Source: an uncultured Bacteroides sp. (GTDB lineage Bacteria; Bacteroidota; Bacteroidia; Bacteroidales; Bacteroidaceae). Taken from it: DNA of 64,000 nt. The position numbers and the translations under genes are program-made. The notes under the pieces are model-generated. The model worked only from the letters and a program-made list of their open reading frames with translations, ran no database searches and had not been told where the DNA came from. Location of the stretch: contig NZ_CAUCSQ010000001.1 of the NCBI RefSeq assembly GCF_958445495.1, positions 186,001-250,000 of the forward strand, given 5' to 3'. Each line of letters opens with the position of its first letter. The stretch's first letter is position 1. This document shows positions 61,263 through 64,000 of the stretch, piece by piece.

Positions 61263-63200
61263 TCAGTTATAATAAGGATTCTGTATCACCTGTGGAATTT
61301 TCTGTACCTCACTGAAAGGTATCGGCATCAAATACTGCCCTTTATGGAATTTCCTTTGAAGATCCAACTCCACTACATTAAACAAAGCTTCTTCTGTCTC
61401 TCCCAATGTATTCAGTGCCTTGACCGGAACTCCCAAGAACTGCTCCGCTATTTTCCAACGACGAATATCAAAGAACTGATGACCTTCCAGATAAAGTTCT
61501 ACCATACGTTCACGACGTACAATATTCTGCATACCTTCATAAGTATCATCATAATTCGGATCAGTGGAATAGTTATTCCAGGCTTCTTCTACTCCCGGAA
61601 TACCAGCCCGGAGACGTACTTCATCCAATACCACCTTCGCTTCATCCAGTCTCTTCAGTTCAACCAATGCTTCTGCATAATTCAAATAAAGCTCTGTCAT
61701 GCGGAACAACGGCAACGGATAGTCATAAACTGCATTATTCCAGGCCGGATGGCACAATTTCTTATTATTATATCCGGTCACCGAATAGTTGGCATCTTGC
61801 GGAGTGCCGCCTACATTATTTCTTCCATGATCTTTGCCAAATAAGAAATTGAGTACTACTGCCCTGTCGGCATCATTCTTGCCCGGAGTTGAATTGTTAT
61901 ATCTTGCGATTTCAGTATATCCCCCATGAAAACCGATATTTGCATAAAAACGCGGTTCACGATTAATATGCTGCTGCATGGTTTTCATTCCTGAATTACT
62001 TGTTGAATAGTTATTTCCATCAATATTGGCCGGAACGGAAACAACAGCATAACGGTCATAAGCCGGATTGCCGTCAAATTCTTTATCATATTCCATAGGA
62101 AGTCCGTTCTTTGTTAGAAAACGTTCTACAGACTGAAAAGTCGGGCAAATACATCCGCTGACCTCTACTACATAACCGGATTTTTGACGGGGCATCGAAC
62201 GTCTCTGAATACCATAGTTTCCTTCTTTACGGGTATCACACCAAATAACTTCAGGATTGTCTCCGTTTTTAGTGTCTATTACGGAATAACGTACTCTACG
62301 TTCTGCCATATTGGAAATACTTGGTTTCGCTGACGAAGGTTTACCCGCTGCCGCATCATCATAAAGACGGAAGTTGGCTTTCTTCATTTCTTCTATCGCA
62401 TCATAAGCTGTTTTTGCAGCTTTTTCCCATTTCTGCTCGCTATACTCTTGAGAAATCAAATTGCGGCCGTCTATCGGACTCTTGAAATCGGCGTACCAGT
62501 CATTTCCATTGAATAAAGGAGATGCTGCATACAAATACATCCTGGAACGTAAAGCCAAAGCTGTATATCTGGTAACCCGTCCATATTCCGTACCACTATG
62601 TTGTTCAGCCAATCCCGGAAGTGCTTCTTCCAACAATCCGTCAATAAACGCTACAACTTCATCATAACTGCTGCGTTCGGGATAATCAGCCGTAGGAGTA
62701 TTCACTGTATAAAGTTTACGGATAATCATTGTAGGACCATAAGCACGCAATGACAGAAAATGATAATACGCCAATAAGAATTTAGCTTCCGCTCTGTAAT
62801 GTATCAATTCTTCCTCACCCAAATCCGGCATATCATGTACTTTATCCAAAGCATCCAGAAAACGGTAACATTGGGCTATTCCTTGCCAAACAGTGCCCCA
62901 AGTATTGGAAGTCATATGCAGATTGGTAGGACCATAATCTCCTTCATTGAAAGTAGAAAATAACTCTTTACGGAAATATGAAGTCTCTTCCGCACAAATC
63001 ATCCAATAAGATTTAGTCAGAAGCCCCTCCCGGTTATCGGGCAGATAGGCATAGCAAGAAGCAAGAAATTCTTTCAACCGTTTCGGAGTAGAATAAGTAT
63101 CTTCTTCTGTCGTGCGTTCTTCGGGCACAATGTCAAGGTAATTGCAAGCAGAACAGAGCGTCAACGCCACCAACATGATTATGTATATATTCTTCTTCAT
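61263..63200 (-). CDS. SusD/RagB-type surface glycan-binding lipoprotein (locus B)
   Basis: A 645-residue lipoprotein (LCSAC, cysteine 19) of the SusD family. Landmarks are LDIVPEERTTEEDTYSTPK, AEAKFLLAYYHFLSLRAYGP, RYTALALRSRMYLYAASPLF, LFRMTELYLNYAEALVELKR and the final RRERMVELYLEGHQFFDIRRW and LMPIPFSEVQKIPQVIQNPYYN. It pairs with the SusC protein encoded just upstream. It is longer than the PUL A SusD, with an extended glycan-binding side. Confidence 0.97.
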   Translation of the reverse strand: MKKNIYIIMLVALTLCSACNYLDIVPEERTTEEDTYSTPKRLKEFLASCYAYLPDNREGLLTKSYWMICAEETSYFRKELFSTFNEGDYGPTNLHMTSNTWGTVWQGIAQCYRFLDALDKVHDMPDLGEEELIHYRAEAKFLLAYYHFLSLRAYGPTMIIRKLYTVNTPTADYPERSSYDEVVAFIDGLLEEALPGLAEQHSGTEYGRVTRYTALALRSRMYLYAASPLFNGNDWYADFKSPIDGRNLISQEYSEQKWEKAAKTAYDAIEEMKKANFRLYDDAAAGKPSSAKPSISNMAERRVRYSVIDTKNGDNPEVIWCDTRKEGNYGIQRRSMPRQKSGYVVEVSGCICPTFQSVERFLTKNGLPMEYDKEFDGNPAYDRYAVVSVPANIDGNNYSTSNSGMKTMQQHINREPRFYANIGFHGGYTEIARYNNSTPGKNDADRAVVLNFLFGKDHGRNNVGGTPQDANYSVTGYNNKKLCHPAWNNAVYDYPLPLFRMTELYLNYAEALVELKRLDEAKVVLDEVRLRAGIPGVEEAWNNYSTDPNYDDTYEGMQNIVRRERMVELYLEGHQFFDIRRWKIAEQFLGVPVKALNTLGETEEALFNVVELDLQRKFHKGQYLMPIPFSEVQKIPQVIQNPYYN

Positions 63201-63219
63201 AGTTTTCTGTATTAAAACA

Positions 63220-64000
63220 TTATTTAAAAGTCATTTGGAAACCGAGATTAAATACACGCTGTGTCGGATATTTCAATCCGTTTCCGCCACCCATTTCCGG
63301 GTCCCAATGTTTAAACGGAGAAAATGTCAACAGATTGGAACCACTTACATAAACACGCATATTCTTAAATGAATACCCCACTTCGGCGTTTTTCAATTTC
63401 AGGAAAGCAGCATTGCGTAACCAAAAATCTGAATTCTGTGTATTGTGTGAGTTGCTAGCTGCCGACAAGCGAGGATATTTGGCATTTGGATTAGGATTGG
63501 ATTCCGACCAATAATCATCTGCTATAAATTGTCTGACACCTACCATTGCATTGTCTCCAAAAGGATGAAAACCTGACATCATCAATGACGTACGGGCTAC
63601 TCCCTGAAAGAAAAACGAACAATCCCAATTTTTCCACTTCATAGAAGGACCGAAGCCGTAAACGATTTCCGGCGTAGTAGGATATCCCATATATACTTGG
63701 TCGTTGTCGTCAATCGTTCCGTTACTTACTCCATATACATTTTTTTGATCTATATACCATATATCACCTGGTAACACCGGTAGTCCTTTACCTTGGTCAC
63801 AGGCGTTCCTGATACTTTCTTCATCCGGGAAAAGACCATTGGAAACAAGTCCCTTCAACATATCCATAGAATGTCCTGTTTTTGAGAGCCAAGGATATTC
63901 CTGGTTATCAGGCTCATCCTGTACCAATATAGTATTGTGTGCATACGTGAAAGTACCCTTGAAAGACAAAAAGAAATCTTTGGTAAGTTGTTTATTATAG
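63220..64000 (-). CDS. SusC-type TonB-dependent transporter, C-terminal part (cut by window edge)
   Basis: The frame is open to the right edge, so only the last 260 or so residues are seen. They show barrel-end features of SusC: YGFGPSMKWKNWDCSFFFQG, NSDFWLRNAAFLKLKNAEVGY, VYVSGSNLLTFSPFKHWDPE and a final VFNLGFQMTFK. It is the first gene seen of the locus B operon; promoter, TonB box and plug lie outside the window. Confidence 0.96.
   Translation of the reverse strand, partial: YNKQLTKDFFLSFKGTFTYAHNTILVQDEPDNQEYPWLSKTGHSMDMLKGLVSNGLFPDEESIRNACDQGKGLPVLPGDIWYIDQKNVYGVSNGTIDDNDQVYMGYPTTPEIVYGFGPSMKWKNWDCSFFFQGVARTSLMMSGFHPFGDNAMVGVRQFIADDYWSESNPNPNAKYPRLSAASNSHNTQNSDFWLRNAAFLKLKNAEVGYSFKNMRVYVSGSNLLTFSPFKHWDPEMGGGNGLKYPTQRVFNLGFQMTFK

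Overview
The window is chromosomal DNA of a gut Bacteroides (sensu stricto) species. This rests on the repeated TAnnTTTG (-7) promoter motif, SusC/SusD pairs, a hybrid two-component system (HTCS), BACON and M60 domains, and many lipoprotein glycosidases. The species cannot be named from sequence reading alone.

Layout. 1-6.2 kb: the C-terminal part of a sulfatase cut by the window edge, then core genes (MATE exporter, ffh, folD, a CapA-like protein). 6.2-7.6 kb: tRNA-His followed by a decayed integrase, a transposase tail and a 44-bp direct repeat. 7.6-27.7 kb: mostly core genes: dnaX, a DivIC/FtsB-like gene, an OmpH/Skp-like lipoprotein, pepD, a secreted nuclease/phosphatase-fold protein, an MscS channel, a GH29 fucosidase, a MurNAc-recycling pair (kinase-RapZ fusion plus MurU-like nucleotidyltransferase), fbaB, gpmA, a double ABC ATPase, pullulanase, ruvC and a DUF4286 gene. 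27.8-28.9 kb: tRNA-Ala (with the G3:U70 identity pair) followed by a wrecked transposase.

29.0-43.3 kb (+ strand) is polysaccharide utilization locus A: SusR-like membrane regulator, SusC, SusD, a SusE/F-like binding lipoprotein, a GH27-like enzyme, a tiny stand-alone CBM-like lipoprotein and two different GH97 enzymes. Both GH97 proteins keep the residues of the SusB (inverting alpha-glucosidase) branch, so an alpha-glucan such as dextran or a related polymer is the likely substrate. 43.4-44.5 kb is a scar: a 5'-truncated GH20 pseudogene and a sialate O-acetylesterase reduced to its two ends.

44.8-64 kb (- strand) is locus B, running off the right edge: SusC (partial), SusD, two tandem M60 metallopeptidases, GH88, a GH109-like NAD-dependent enzyme and GH3; then an HTCS with its own promoter; then a second unit of GH88 and DUF2264, preceded by two pairs of direct repeats spaced by about two helical turns. 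Peptidases beside alpha-GalNAc, unsaturated-uronide and beta-glycoside enzymes suggest a glycoprotein or proteoglycan target. This is the most promising uncharacterised system here.
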